This document shows, piece by piece, positions 37,725 through 46,181 of a DNA stretch of 64,000 nucleotides (the first letter of the stretch is position 1; each line of letters starts with the position of its first letter). The notes under the pieces are model-generated. The model was given only the letters and a program-made list of their open reading frames with translations, was not told the origin of the DNA and did no database searches. Source of the DNA: Neomesorhizobium albiziae (lineage in GTDB: Bacteria; Pseudomonadota; Alphaproteobacteria; Rhizobiales; Rhizobiaceae); NCBI RefSeq assembly GCF_900114255.1, contig NZ_FOSL01000005.1, positions 62,001 through 126,000 on the forward strand, written 5' to 3'. Made by a program: the position numbers and the translations under genes.

Positions 37725-39208
37725 GCCAGCTGGTCTCCAATCAGGAATTGCAGCGCCCTGTCGAGCCGGATATGCGGCAGCGACAGAGTGATGCCCTCAG
37801 CGGTCTTTTCGAGTTTCGGCGGCCGGAAACGCACGAAACGCAGTGCCGGATCGGCGGCCGGTGCATCTTCATCCTGCATGAACACTGTGTCGATCTTCGC
37901 CGGCAGGTCGCCGGGGAAAATAGCCGTTTCCGTCTCACCGTCGAATTTCTCGTCGCCGATGGTCTCACCCTTGAGCGGCGTGCCTATGATCACCGGCAAG
38001 GTTTCGCGGCCCTGCTTGACCGTGCCTTCGCGGGTCGCCCGCACCGCCGCCATCGCCAGAACGTCCACTTCGGCACCTGAAAAGTTTGCGCGTTTGATCG
38101 CCCTGTCGGCAAGGCGGCGCACGATCGCCTGCAATCTGTCATGGCTTTCGTGGTGCAGATGGTCGGCTTTTGTGGCGGCGACTAGGATGCGGTCGATCCG
38201 CCGCGAGAAAAGATCGGTCAGGAAGCTGCCACGTCCAGGCCGGAAGCAGGCCAGGATCTCCATCACCGCGCGTTCGAGGTCGGCCATGGCGCCGGGGCCG
38301 GCATTCAGCGCCTGCATGGCGTCGATCAGCACGATTTGTCGGTCGAGACGTGTGATGTGTTCGCGGAAGAACGGCTTCACAACATGGGTCTTGTAGGCCT
38401 CGTAGCGCCGCTCCATCATCGCCAGCAGCGAGCCGGCGCGTGCGCGGTCGTCGGACAAGCCCGGCAGCGGCGCAAATGTCAGCGCTGGCGAGCCGTCGAG
38501 ATCGCCCGGCATCAGGAAACGTCCGGGCGGCAGCGTCGACAACGCCCGCCCATCATCCTTGCAGGCTTTCAGATAGGCCGAAAAGCTCTCGGCCAGGCTG
38601 CGCGCCACCATTTCGTCCGCCGCAGCGGTCGGGTCGATGGTCGCCGAAAGCTTGCGCCATGCCGCCGACAGGTCGGCGCGCACTGGCAGTTCGGCCATTT
38701 CGAAGGCTTCGGCAGAGAATTCCCGGTAGGTTTTCCCAAGCAGCGGCAGGTCGAGCAGCCATTCGCCGGGATAGTCGACGATGTCGACCGAAAGCTTTCC
38801 GCTTGAAAACATCCGGTTCCAGCCGGATGCGGATTCATACTCGATGGTCAGTCGAAGTTCCGAAATGGCGCGCGTCGAATCCGGCCAGACGCGGCTCGTC
38901 ACCAGCGCGTCGATGTGATCCTCGTACTGGAAGCGGGGCACTGCGTCGTCCGGCTGTTCTTCCAGGAAAGCGCGGGAAATCCGGCCGGATTTCTGGGCCT
39001 CGAACAGCGGCAGGCGGCCGCCATGGATCAGGTTGTGCACCAGCGACGAGATGAACACCGTCTTGCCGGCGCGGGAAAGTCCGGTTACTCCGAGCCTCAG
39101 AGATGGTGACGACAACAGGCCGGTGGCACGGCCGGCCAGGGTATCGAGCGCGATGCGCGCCTCGTCGGTGTAGGTAGTCAGAGACGCCAATCGTTCGGTT
39201 CCGGCCAA
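37721..39208 (-). CDS. YcjX family P-loop NTPase
   Basis: A 495-residue protein with Walker A G-L-S-R-A-G-K-T (43-50) near the N-terminus and a D-I-V-D-Y-P-G-E segment that looks like Walker B. YcjX-type GTPases are stress-induced and pair with YcjF. I start at a TTG preceded by GGGAG 6-7 nt away because it gives the expected short lead (A-G-T-E-R-L-A-S-L); a GTG start at 39292 adds 28 unlikely residues. It shares 4 bp with the TIGR01620 gene. Confidence 0.85.
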   Translation of the reverse strand: MAGTERLASLTTYTDEARIALDTLAGRATGLLSSPSLRLGVTGLSRAGKTVFISSLVHNLIHGGRLPLFEAQKSGRISRAFLEEQPDDAVPRFQYEDHIDALVTSRVWPDSTRAISELRLTIEYESASGWNRMFSSGKLSVDIVDYPGEWLLDLPLLGKTYREFSAEAFEMAELPVRADLSAAWRKLSATIDPTAAADEMVARSLAESFSAYLKACKDDGRALSTLPPGRFLMPGDLDGSPALTFAPLPGLSDDRARAGSLLAMMERRYEAYKTHVVKPFFREHITRLDRQIVLIDAMQALNAGPGAMADLERAVMEILACFRPGRGSFLTDLFSRRIDRILVAATKADHLHHESHDRLQAIVRRLADRAIKRANFSGAEVDVLAMAAVRATREGTVKQGRETLPVIIGTPLKGETIGDEKFDGETETAIFPGDLPAKIDTVFMQDEDAPAADPALRFVRFRPPKLEKTAEGITLSLPHIRLDRALQFLIGDQLA

Positions 39209-39378
39209 TCGTGGCTCCCGATATAGGCACTGCGGGCAGGGATGGAAATGGTTGGCGTCGCCGGCAGGAATTTCCGACGTCACGGTCCGCACGCTGCATC
39301 GTCACGATGTGTTCGGCTTGCTGACCCTATCGGACATCGGCAAAACGCCTTCTACGCAAAGTGGAAAGCTGTAAGCGT

Positions 39379-39897
39379 TCAAAGATCGGCCGGCGTGAAA
39401 AATGCCTCCAGATAACCTTTACCCGGGGCGGCTTCGGAAATCCCGTCGTTGAAGCGGATGACGGCAAGGCCGGAGGTCGGGAAACCACCGATCATGGCGC
39501 CGCGCGCCTGGTCCTCGCCGTCGCCCGAGATCGCCATTGCGAGGTCTTCCATCATCGGGTTGTGGCCGATGATCATCATCGACGCGGTTTTCTGGCCGTA
39601 TTCGTGGATGATGGTCAGATATCCGTGCGCATCTTCGGTGTAGAGCGAGTCCAGGTGCGAAACCCGCCGGTGGTCGATGGCAGAATGCCTGAGCAGCCCG
39701 TCGAACGTTTCGCGACAGCGGCGCGCCGAAGAGCAGATCACCAGTTCGGGGGCATAGCCGCAGGCCCGCATCGCAGCACCCATGGCCTCCGCGTCCGCCT
39801 TGCCGGTGGCGTCGAGCGGCCGGTCGAAATCGCGCATTCCGGGCTCTGCCCAGCCGGCCTTTGAGTGCCTCAGGAGAAAAAGCCTGGTCATGGTCAC
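39379..39897 (-). CDS. sixA: SixA-type histidine phosphatase
   Basis: A 172-residue histidine phosphatase with the L-L-R-H-S-K-A version of the RHG motif and a second catalytic His in I-I-G-H-N-P-M-M-E-D. SixA-like enzymes dephosphorylate phosphohistidine in signalling proteins; the target here is unknown. Two ATGs 6 bp apart are possible starts. A 15-bp palindrome (GATGAAC-G-GTTCATC, 39909-39923) lies just upstream. Confidence 0.82.
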   Translation of the reverse strand: MTMTRLFLLRHSKAGWAEPGMRDFDRPLDATGKADAEAMGAAMRACGYAPELVICSSARRCRETFDGLLRHSAIDHRRVSHLDSLYTEDAHGYLTIIHEYGQKTASMMIIGHNPMMEDLAMAISGDGEDQARGAMIGGFPTSGLAVIRFNDGISEAAPGKGYLEAFFTPADL

Positions 39898-39908
39898 CGT
39901 CGCGGACG

Positions 39909-39923
39909 GATGAACGGTTCATC
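39909..39923. promoter_or_regulatory. 15-bp perfect palindrome upstream of sixA
   Basis: GATGAAC and GTTCATC flank one central G, 12 bp before the sixA ATG. It could be an operator or a 5' hairpin. The GAAC/GTTC halves are too close to be a LexA box. Confidence 0.3.
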
Positions 39924-40139
39924 CAATTGACGGTTTAGTGGGGGGAAGCATCTCGCGCAACACGCCCTTAGGCCAAGGTGCGGAGGCTGCCGAATCGGCG
40001 CTATAATGACACCACCACCACGGGCGGGGGCACGGATAAGCTCGCGCTAACAAATACGTGAGCCGTGTGCCAAATGATCTTGTGCGGCGTTTGGTCGCCG
40101 AATATATAGGCGCCCAATTGAGGTGGTAGGGTGAGTCGA

Positions 40140-40556
40140 ATGAACGCAGTCGTTGATGCCCATTACATACCCTCGGAAGACGAGCCATTCATGAACGAAC
40201 GGCAAAAGTCGTATTTCCGTTCAAAGCTTGTCTCCTGGAAGAACGATATTCTGCGCGAAGCGCGTGAGACCCTCGAAATCCTTCAGCAGGAAAATGCCAA
40301 CCTTCCCGATCTTGCCGACCGTGCGTCTTCCGAAACCGACCGTGCGATCGAGCTCAGGGCGCGTGATCGTCAGCGCAAGCTGATCGCGAAGATCGACGCG
40401 GCGTTGAACCGCATCGACGAGGGAACTTACGGCTATTGCGAAGAAACCGGCGAGCCGATCGCGTTGAAGCGGCTCGATGCCCGTCCGATCGCAACCCTGT
40501 CGATCGAGGCACAGGAGCGCCACGAGCGTCGCGAAAAAGTCTATCGCGACGATTGA
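40140..40556 (+). CDS. dksA: RNA polymerase-binding transcription factor DksA
   Basis: DksA binds the RNA polymerase secondary channel and, with ppGpp, controls stable RNA and amino acid promoters. The 138-residue protein has the coiled-coil with D-x-x-D-x-A at its tip (D-L-A-D-R-A) and the zinc-finger region G-Y-C-E-E-T-G-E-P-I. Only one of the four canonical zinc cysteines is present, typical of alphaproteobacterial DksA. A GTG 9 bp upstream is also possible. A strong terminator follows. Confidence 0.92.
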   Translation: MNAVVDAHYIPSEDEPFMNERQKSYFRSKLVSWKNDILREARETLEILQQENANLPDLADRASSETDRAIELRARDRQRKLIAKIDAALNRIDEGTYGYCEETGEPIALKRLDARPIATLSIEAQERHERREKVYRDD

Positions 40557-40586
40557 GGTCAATCCCGACCTGGTTTTGAGATTTAA

Positions 40587-40614
40587 GAGGCCCCGAGGGA
40601 ACCGGGGCCTCTTT
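40587..40614 (+). terminator. Rho-independent terminator of dksA
   Basis: GAGGCCCCG / CGGGGCCTC form a perfect 9-bp stem with a 7-nt loop, followed by TTT. It lies 31 bp past the dksA stop. Confidence 0.85.
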
Positions 40615-40687
40615 CCGTTTCGGCCCCTGCTCGTTGGAATTTGGCGTCCGGCGAAGCTACTCAAATTCGCGGAAATGACCCTCAACG

Positions 40688-40710
40688 AAAAAGGCCGCCC
40701 GGAGGCGGCC
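40688..40710 (-). terminator. Rho-independent terminator of rplM-rpsI
   Basis: On the minus strand GGCCGCC-TCCG-GGCGGCC is followed by five T (A at 40688-40692). It lies 28 bp after the rpsI stop. Confidence 0.88.
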
Positions 40711-40737
40711 TTTCGAAATGAAGTCTCCGAAAGCGGC

Positions 40738-41220
40738 TTAGCGCTTGGAGAACTGGAACGAACGGCGGGCCTTCGCCTTGCCGTACTTCTTACGCTCGAC
40801 GGTACGGCTGTCGCGGGTGAGGAAGCCGCCCTTCTTGAGAACGGCGCGCAGGCCCGGCTCGTAGTAGGTCAGCGCCTTCGAGATGCCGTGGCGCACGGCA
40901 CCGGCCTGGCCGGAAAGGCCACCGCCGATGACGGTTGCGACGATGTCGAACTGGCCTTCGCGGTTGGTCGCGACGATCGGCTGCTTCAGGATCATCTGCA
41001 GCACCGGGCGGGCGAAATAGGCCGCGAATTCCTTGTCGTTGACAATGATCTTGCCGGAGCCCGGCTTGACCCAGACGCGGGCGATGGCGTCCTTGCGCTT
41101 GCCGGTGGCATAGGCGCGGCCCGACTTGTCGAGCTTCTGGACATGCACCGGTGCGGCCGGCTGTGCGACGGCGGCAACAGTGCCGAGTTCTGCGAGCGAG
41201 TTCAGCTCAGCCATTTTCAA
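40738..41220 (-). CDS. rpsI: 30S ribosomal protein S9
   Basis: A 160-residue S9. The conserved core has [16 protein letters not shown], and the C-terminus ends in the invariant basic tail (R-S-F-Q-F-S-K-R) that reaches the ribosomal P site. It carries an N-terminal extension of about 30 residues (A-E-L-N-S-L-A-E) common in alphaproteobacteria. Its ATG overlaps the rplM stop by 4 bp (ATGA), giving translational coupling. Confidence 0.97.
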   Translation of the reverse strand: MKMAELNSLAELGTVAAVAQPAAPVHVQKLDKSGRAYATGKRKDAIARVWVKPGSGKIIVNDKEFAAYFARPVLQMILKQPIVATNREGQFDIVATVIGGGLSGQAGAVRHGISKALTYYEPGLRAVLKKGGFLTRDSRTVERKKYGKAKARRSFQFSKR

Positions 41221-41678
41221 GCCCTCTTGTTCTTGGCGTTCAGCGCGCCGACGTCGAGCGTCTCTGGCTGCTGGGCGGTATGCGGATGCTCGGCGCCTGC
41301 ATAGACGCGGAGGTTCTTCATCTGGCGACGGCCGAGCGGACCGCGCGGGATCATGCGCTCAACGGCCTTTTCCAGGACGCGCTCGGGGAAACGGCCTTCC
41401 AGCAGCTGGCGCGCGGTGCGCTCCTTGATGCCGCCGGGATGGCCGGTGTGCCAGTAATACACCTTGTCGGTGAACTTCTTGCCGGTGAACACGACCTTGT
41501 CGGCGTTGATGACGATGACGTTGTCGCCGTCGTCGACGTGAGGCGTGAAGGTGGGCTTGTTTTTGCCGCGGAGGATGTTGGCGACGATGGTGGCGAGACG
41601 GCCGACGACGAGACCCTCGGCGTCGATCAGCACCCACTTCTTCACCACGTCCGCAGGCTTCTGCGAAAAGGTTGCCAT
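41217..41678 (-). CDS. rplM: 50S ribosomal protein L13
   Basis: A 153-residue L13 with the usual start ([15 protein letters not shown]) and the G-D-N-V-I-V-I-N-A and M-I-P-R-G-P-L-G-R motifs. It heads the two-gene L13-S9 operon. A hairpin with T-rich tail in its 240-bp leader could act as an attenuator. Confidence 0.97.
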   Translation of the reverse strand: MATFSQKPADVVKKWVLIDAEGLVVGRLATIVANILRGKNKPTFTPHVDDGDNVIVINADKVVFTGKKFTDKVYYWHTGHPGGIKERTARQLLEGRFPERVLEKAVERMIPRGPLGRRQMKNLRVYAGAEHPHTAQQPETLDVGALNAKNKRA

Positions 41679-41773
41679 GGTTTCTTGCTTTCTGTTCGAA
41701 CCTTCCCAATCCAGATGGAAAGAGAGAGGCGTTTCTTGTTGCTTGCATTCGACCGATGGTCTGCACCAACGGC

Positions 41774-41804
41774 CAAAAATAAAACGGCGGCCTTCGCGGG
41801 CCGC
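41774..41804 (-). terminator. Terminator or attenuator in the rplM leader
   Basis: Reading leftward, GCGGCC-CGCGAA-GGCCGC is followed by CGTTTTATTTTT. It may end the transcript of the upstream thioesterase gene or attenuate the L13-S9 operon, about 95 nt before the rplM start. A second stem (GAGGTA/TACCTC, 41902-41919) overlaps the thioesterase stop codon. Confidence 0.6.
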
Positions 41805-41917
41805 TGTCTGGATGGGCTTATACGGAGGTGAGAGCGCAGCGTCAAGCTGCTGGAAAGTTCACCGTCTCGGGATACCGCAGCAATTTCAATGCTTTAGAAA
41901 AGAGGTATTATTTTACC

Positions 41918-42373
41918 TCATGCAGTTTTTCGTTTCGGCGGGATCGAATAGGTTCCCGTCGCATGCGCGACCGTCTGTTTCTCCTGGCCGGCGACGATGT
42001 CGATATCGAACACCATCAAGCTTTTTCCAAGCTTGAGGATGCGGCAATGGCCATCGATCGGCCCGGCTTCCGCCTTGCGTGTGAAGTTGATGTTGAGGTT
42101 CGTGGTGACCGACAGCGCGTCCGGTCCGGCGTGGGTAAGCACACAGACATAGCCGCCGATGTCGGCAAGCGTGAACAATGAGGGCCCCGATACAGTGCCG
42201 CCGGGTCTGAGATGCCGGCCGTCAGCATCGAGCCGCACCGTACAGCCGCCGGCAAAGACATCGGTTGCATAATACAAATCGAGATCGTCGTTGAGTTGGG
42301 GATAGATGGTCTTCAAGAGCTTGTTGACCTCGTCCGCATTCATCAGCGGCGTCAGTCCGGCCTGTGCTGGCAT
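41918..42373 (-). CDS. PaaI-family hotdog thioesterase
   Basis: A 151-residue single hotdog-fold thioesterase (helix with F-T-L-A-D-I-G-G-Y-V, then V-T-T-N-L-N-I-N-F-T-R). Such enzymes hydrolyse aromatic or fatty acyl-CoA. I use the internal ATG preceded by AGGA at 8 nt; the upstream extension (to 42457) is unlike the family. It diverges from the crotonase gene, and a perfect 20-bp inverted repeat lies between them. Confidence 0.85.
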   Translation of the reverse strand: MPAQAGLTPLMNADEVNKLLKTIYPQLNDDLDLYYATDVFAGGCTVRLDADGRHLRPGGTVSGPSLFTLADIGGYVCVLTHAGPDALSVTTNLNINFTRKAEAGPIDGHCRILKLGKSLMVFDIDIVAGQEKQTVAHATGTYSIPPKRKTA

Positions 42374-42429
42374 CCGTTGTTTCCTGTTCCTAGTCCGGAA
42401 TCTGACGTCCCGGTTCGTCGAAATTGCTG

Positions 42430-42449
42430 TTCCGTTTCCGTAAACGGAA
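42430..42449. promoter_or_regulatory. Candidate operator: perfect 20-bp inverted repeat
   Basis: TTCCGTTT-CCGT-AAACGGAA has two perfect 8-bp arms. It lies between the divergent thioesterase (start 42373) and crotonase (start 42558) genes, where a TetR- or GntR-type repressor of acyl-CoA metabolism would be expected. No regulator gene adjoins it, so the binding protein is unknown. Confidence 0.5.
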
Positions 42450-42557
42450 GCCAACAAGCCACATTTCGGTGCTGTTCTTCAAGCCGTCGCGTGGTAATCC
42501 TTTGGTCAGGTTCGGCATCGCGCAGCCGGCCAGAGACGAAGCATTGCAGGAGACACC

Positions 42558-43379
42558 ATGGCCGAGGTTCTGGCTTTGAAACGCGCCGAGTTTCCCGGTC
42601 CGCTGCATGTCGAACAGCACGGCGAGGTGCTGCGCATCGCGCTCGCCAACCCGCCGGCCAACGCGCTTTCGATCGCCGTCATGGAAGCCCTGCAAGGCGA
42701 GCTCGACCGCGCCCGCGACGACAGGGCAGTACGGGTGATCGTGCTTGCGGCGACCGGAAAGCTGTTCAGCGGCGGGCATGATCTCAAGGAGATGAACGCG
42801 CGCCGCGCCGATGCCGACGGCGGCAAGGCATTCTTCGAGAAGACCTTTGCCATCTGCTCGCGCCTCATGCAGTCGATCGTCAGGCATCCGAAACCGGTCA
42901 TCGCCGAAGTCGACGGGGTGGCCACGGCCGCCGGCTGCCAGCTCGTGGCAAGCTGCGACCTAGCGATTGCCTCGGATCAGGCGACCTTCGGCGTCAACGG
43001 CATCAATGTCGGCCTGTTTTGCACGACACCCGGCGTAGCACTCGCGCGCGGCCTGCAGCCGAAACATGCGATGGAGATGCTGCTCACCGGCGAGATGATC
43101 GACGCCAGCTCGGCGCGGGAATTCGGCCTCGTCAACCGCGTGGTGCCGCGCGAATACTTGAATCAGATTGTGATGAAATATGCACAAACCATTGCTTCCA
43201 AATCTCCTTTGACGCTGAAGCTCGGCAAGGAGGCGTTTTATGCGCAGGCCGAGATGGGGTTGGCGCAAGCGTATGAATACGCCTCGCGTGTCATGGTCGA
43301 GAACATGCTGGCTTGCGACGCCAAGGAGGGGATCGACGCTTTTATCGCCAAGCGCGATCCGAAATGGACGGGGGAGTAA
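42558..43379 (+). CDS. Enoyl-CoA hydratase/isomerase family protein lacking both catalytic glutamates
   Basis: A 273-residue crotonase-fold protein with the oxyanion-hole pieces S-G-G-H-D-L (71-76) and A-T-A-A-G-C. The two glutamates of true hydratases fall at Gln128 (G-C-Q-L) and Gly148 (V-N-G-I), exactly 20 apart as in rat enoyl-CoA hydratase. It is thus probably not a standard hydratase; ECHDC3-like proteins share this. It is followed by a VOC protein gene 2 bp later and a CoA-binding protein gene, forming an operon. Confidence 0.85.
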   Translation: MAEVLALKRAEFPGPLHVEQHGEVLRIALANPPANALSIAVMEALQGELDRARDDRAVRVIVLAATGKLFSGGHDLKEMNARRADADGGKAFFEKTFAICSRLMQSIVRHPKPVIAEVDGVATAAGCQLVASCDLAIASDQATFGVNGINVGLFCTTPGVALARGLQPKHAMEMLLTGEMIDASSAREFGLVNRVVPREYLNQIVMKYAQTIASKSPLTLKLGKEAFYAQAEMGLAQAYEYASRVMVENMLACDAKEGIDAFIAKRDPKWTGE

Positions 43380-43381
43380 CG

Positions 43382-43804
43382 GTGGAGCCGCGCATCTCCA
43401 TCGTCACGATTGCCGTCAACGATCTCGACCGCGTAACCGCCTTTTACGAAGCGATGGGTTTGAAACGTCATCAAGGCATCACCGACAATGTGGCGTTCTT
43501 CCAGATGGGGGGCGTGATCCTCGGGCTTTTTCATCGGCCCAGCGCCGAGGAAGACTCCAGTATTCGGTTCGGCGAAGGGGTTTCGCGGGTTTATCTCGCC
43601 TACAACACACGCAGCGAAGCGGAGGTCGGCGAGGTTCTGACAACGGCCGAGAAAGCCGGCGGCAAGATCGTCAAGCCGGCGCAAAGGGCATTCTGGGGCG
43701 GCTGGTACGGATATTTCAGCGATCCCGAAGGCAATTTGTGGGAGGTGGCCCACAACCCGGACTTTCCGCTCGACGCGAAAGGCAATATCTCATTGCCGGC
43801 ATGA
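43382..43804 (+). CDS. VOC (glyoxalase/bleomycin resistance fold) protein
   Basis: A 140-residue VOC protein read from GTG, with G-G-G-G-G-A-G six nt upstream. Two beta-alpha-beta-beta-beta modules are visible (I-V-T-I-A-V-N-D-L-D-R-V-T-A-F-Y-E, and Y-F-S-D-P-E-G-N-L-W-E-V). The Glu of L-W-E-V is the usual metal ligand position. The substrate is unknown. Its stop overlaps the next ATG by 4 bp (ATGA). Confidence 0.85.
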   Translation: MEPRISIVTIAVNDLDRVTAFYEAMGLKRHQGITDNVAFFQMGGVILGLFHRPSAEEDSSIRFGEGVSRVYLAYNTRSEAEVGEVLTTAEKAGGKIVKPAQRAFWGGWYGYFSDPEGNLWEVAHNPDFPLDAKGNISLPA

Positions 43805-44322
43805 ACCACGATTCCTATGACAACGCCTATATTTCCGGCATCCTGAACTCGGTGAAGACGATCGCAATCGTCGGCGCCTCCGCCAACGACGTGCGGCCAA
43901 GCTTCTTTGTCACCAAATATCTGATCGACAAGGGATTTACTGTCTTTCCCGTCAATCCGGGGCAGGCCGGCAAGGAAATCCTCGGGCGTCCGGTCTATGG
44001 ATCGCTTGCCGAGGTTCCAGGGCCGATCGACATGGTCGATATTTTCCGTGCCTCGAACGCGGTGACGCCCGTCGTCGATGAGGCGCTGGCCCTCGATCCG
44101 CTGCCGACGGTGATCTGGATGCAACTGACCGTCCGTCACGATGCCGCTGCAGCGCGGGCCGAGGCCGCCGGAATCAAGGTGGTCATGAACCGTTGTCCAA
44201 AGATCGAATATGGCCGCCTTTCCGGCGAAATTGGCTGGAACGGCGTCAATTCGGGCGTGATCTCATCGAAGCGGCCGATAATGCGGCAAGGTTTCCAGAG
44301 TTTCGGCATCCGCCAGAAATAA
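43801..44322 (+). CDS. CoA-binding domain protein
   Basis: A 173-residue protein with one CoA-binding Rossmann domain (T-I-A-I-V-G-A-S-A-N near residue 22, G-F-T-V-F-P-V-N-P and the M-N-R-C-P-K-I-E-Y tail), like YccU-type proteins. These bind CoA through the same fold as succinyl-CoA synthetase; no enzyme role is known. It shares an ATGA with the VOC gene and probably lies in one operon with the crotonase. Confidence 0.87.
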   Translation: MNHDSYDNAYISGILNSVKTIAIVGASANDVRPSFFVTKYLIDKGFTVFPVNPGQAGKEILGRPVYGSLAEVPGPIDMVDIFRASNAVTPVVDEALALDPLPTVIWMQLTVRHDAAAARAEAAGIKVVMNRCPKIEYGRLSGEIGWNGVNSGVISSKRPIMRQGFQSFGIRQK

Positions 44323-44517
44323 ACCATTCCGCCGCGCAGGCGTTTTTGGGCGCGCAACCGGCAGACAAAGCACCTGGAGGAGCATTTTCTTCTTTGCAAT
44401 CGACGCCAAGCTTCGCCAAGAATGCGCCGGTCATTTGTCACCGCACGGGCAGGAACCGAACCGCCGGTCTTCGCCCGGTCCCAGCGCGGCGATTTTAAGG
44501 ATTTCGGGAGAGGGAAC

Positions 44518-45801
44518 ATGTCTCAGCGCACTCCGGGCTTCAATACGCTTGCCGTCCATGCGGGTGCCAAACCCGATCCGGCAACCGGCGCGCGCGCCAC
44601 GCCGATCTACCAGACGACGGCTTATGTGTTCGACGATGTCGATCACGCCGCCTCGCTGTTCGGACTGAAAGCATTCGGCAACATCTACACCCGCATCATG
44701 AACCCCACCCAGGCGGTGCTGGAGGAGCGGATGGCGGCGCTCGAAGGAGGCACCGCCTGCGTAGCGACGTCTTCCGGCCACGGCGCGCAGCTTCTGATCT
44801 TCCACACTATCCTCAAGCCCGGCGAAAATTTCATCGCTGCCAGAAAGCTTTACGGCGGTTCGATCAACCAGTTCGGCCATGCCTTCAAGAATTTCGGCTG
44901 GGAGGTGCGCTGGGGCGATGTCAATGACGTCTCCACCTTCGAGAAGCAGATCGACGACAAGACGCGTGGCATCTTCATCGAGAGCCTTGCCAACCCTGGC
45001 GGCGAGTTCGTCGACATCGAGGCAATCGGCAATATCGCCCGCAAGCACGGCCTGCCGCTGATCGTCGACAACACGCTGGCGAGCCCCTATCTCTTGCGCC
45101 CGATCGAGCACGGCGCCGACATTGTCGTGCATTCGCTGACCAAGTTCATCGGCGGCCACGGCAACTCCATGGGCGGCGCCATCATCGATGGCGGCACCTT
45201 CGACTGGTCGAAATCCGGCAATTATCCGATGCTGTCGGAGCCGCGGCCCGAATATGGCGGCGTGGTGCTGCACGAGACGTTCGGCAATTTCGCCTTCGCG
45301 ATCGCCTGCCGTGTGCTCGGCCTGCGCGATTTCGGCCCGGCGATCTCGCCCTTCAATGCGTTCCTGATCCTGACCGGCCTCGAAACCTTGCCGCTGCGCA
45401 TGCAGCGCCATTGCGACAACGCGCAGAAGGTCGCCGAATGGCTGTCGAAGCAGGATAAGGTCGCCTGGGTGTCCTATCCAGGTCTGCCGTCCGACAAGAA
45501 CAACGCACTGCAGAAAAAGTATTCGCCGCTCGGCGCGGGTTCGGTGTTTACCTTCGGCCTGAAAGGCGGGTATCCCGCCGGCGTCAAGCTGGTCGAAGGC
45601 GTCGAACTGTTCTCGCATCTCGCCAACATCGGCGACACAAAATCGCTGATCATCCATCCAGCGTCGACCACGCATCGCCAGCTCTCCGACGAGCAGAAGA
45701 CGGCTGCGGGTGCAGGGCCGGATGTGGTGCGGCTTTCGGTGGGCATCGAGAATGTCGAGGACATCATCGCCGATCTCGAACAGGCGCTGGTCAGGGCCTG
45801 A
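44518..45801 (+). CDS. metY: O-acetylhomoserine aminocarboxypropyltransferase / sulfhydrylase
   Basis: A PLP enzyme of about 427 residues in the Cys/Met-metabolism family; it makes homocysteine from O-acetylhomoserine and sulfide. The PLP lysine is Lys209 in [21 protein letters not shown] and S-S-G-H-G-A-Q are also typical. The start uses GGGAGAGGGA before the ATG. A 195-bp leader precedes it; I found no convincing SAM riboswitch core there. Confidence 0.92.
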   Translation: MSQRTPGFNTLAVHAGAKPDPATGARATPIYQTTAYVFDDVDHAASLFGLKAFGNIYTRIMNPTQAVLEERMAALEGGTACVATSSGHGAQLLIFHTILKPGENFIAARKLYGGSINQFGHAFKNFGWEVRWGDVNDVSTFEKQIDDKTRGIFIESLANPGGEFVDIEAIGNIARKHGLPLIVDNTLASPYLLRPIEHGADIVVHSLTKFIGGHGNSMGGAIIDGGTFDWSKSGNYPMLSEPRPEYGGVVLHETFGNFAFAIACRVLGLRDFGPAISPFNAFLILTGLETLPLRMQRHCDNAQKVAEWLSKQDKVAWVSYPGLPSDKNNALQKKYSPLGAGSVFTFGLKGGYPAGVKLVEGVELFSHLANIGDTKSLIIHPASTTHRQLSDEQKTAAGAGPDVVRLSVGIENVEDIIADLEQALVRA

Positions 45802-45804
45802 GCG

Positions 45805-46152
45805 ATGCCGACGCATTTCCTCAGCATCGATACGGATTCAGTGGAACCGGAAGAGGGCGCTCCGGCGCCCGACCGGCTTATTTCGGGCGCGCCGAAGTTC
45901 CGCACCTGGAATGTCGAGGAGGCCGAGGGCGGCCTCTATGCCGGCATCTGGGAAGCGACGCCCGGTAAATGGCGCATCGTTTACGATGAGTGGGAGTTCT
46001 GCCACATCCTGTCCGGCGTCTCGGTGGTCACCGAGGACGGCGGCGAGGCGCGTACCGTGAAGGCGGGCGACAGTTTTGTCCTGCGGCCCGGCTTCAAGGG
46101 AAGCTGGGAAGTGCTTGAAACGACCCGCAAGGAATATGTGATCCGGCTGTAG
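45805..46152 (+). CDS. Cupin domain protein
   Basis: A 115-residue single-domain cupin of the DUF861/Cupin_3 type, with motif W-E-F-C-H-I-L-S-G and the second motif near V-K-A-G-D-S-F-V-L-R-P-G. The fold suits a small-molecule enzyme or binding protein; the substrate is unknown. Its ATG is 3 bp after the metY stop, so the two are probably co-translated. Confidence 0.85.
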   Translation: MPTHFLSIDTDSVEPEEGAPAPDRLISGAPKFRTWNVEEAEGGLYAGIWEATPGKWRIVYDEWEFCHILSGVSVVTEDGGEARTVKAGDSFVLRPGFKGSWEVLETTRKEYVIRL

Positions 46153-46181
46153 CGGCGGCTTGCCGAAGGCGGTCAAGGCGC

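Noticed and set aside
39909-39923. LexA box upstream of sixA
   Set aside because: GAAC and GTTC face each other with 1 bp between, not two same-direction words with 7 bp.
44323-44517. SAM-II riboswitch upstream of metY
   Set aside because: I looked for the conserved GATTT and GCTAAA cores in the right spacing and did not find them; a covariance model search would settle it.
44431-45816. 461-codon antisense frame over metY
   Set aside because: Shadow of the metY reading frame; no ribosome site or motifs.
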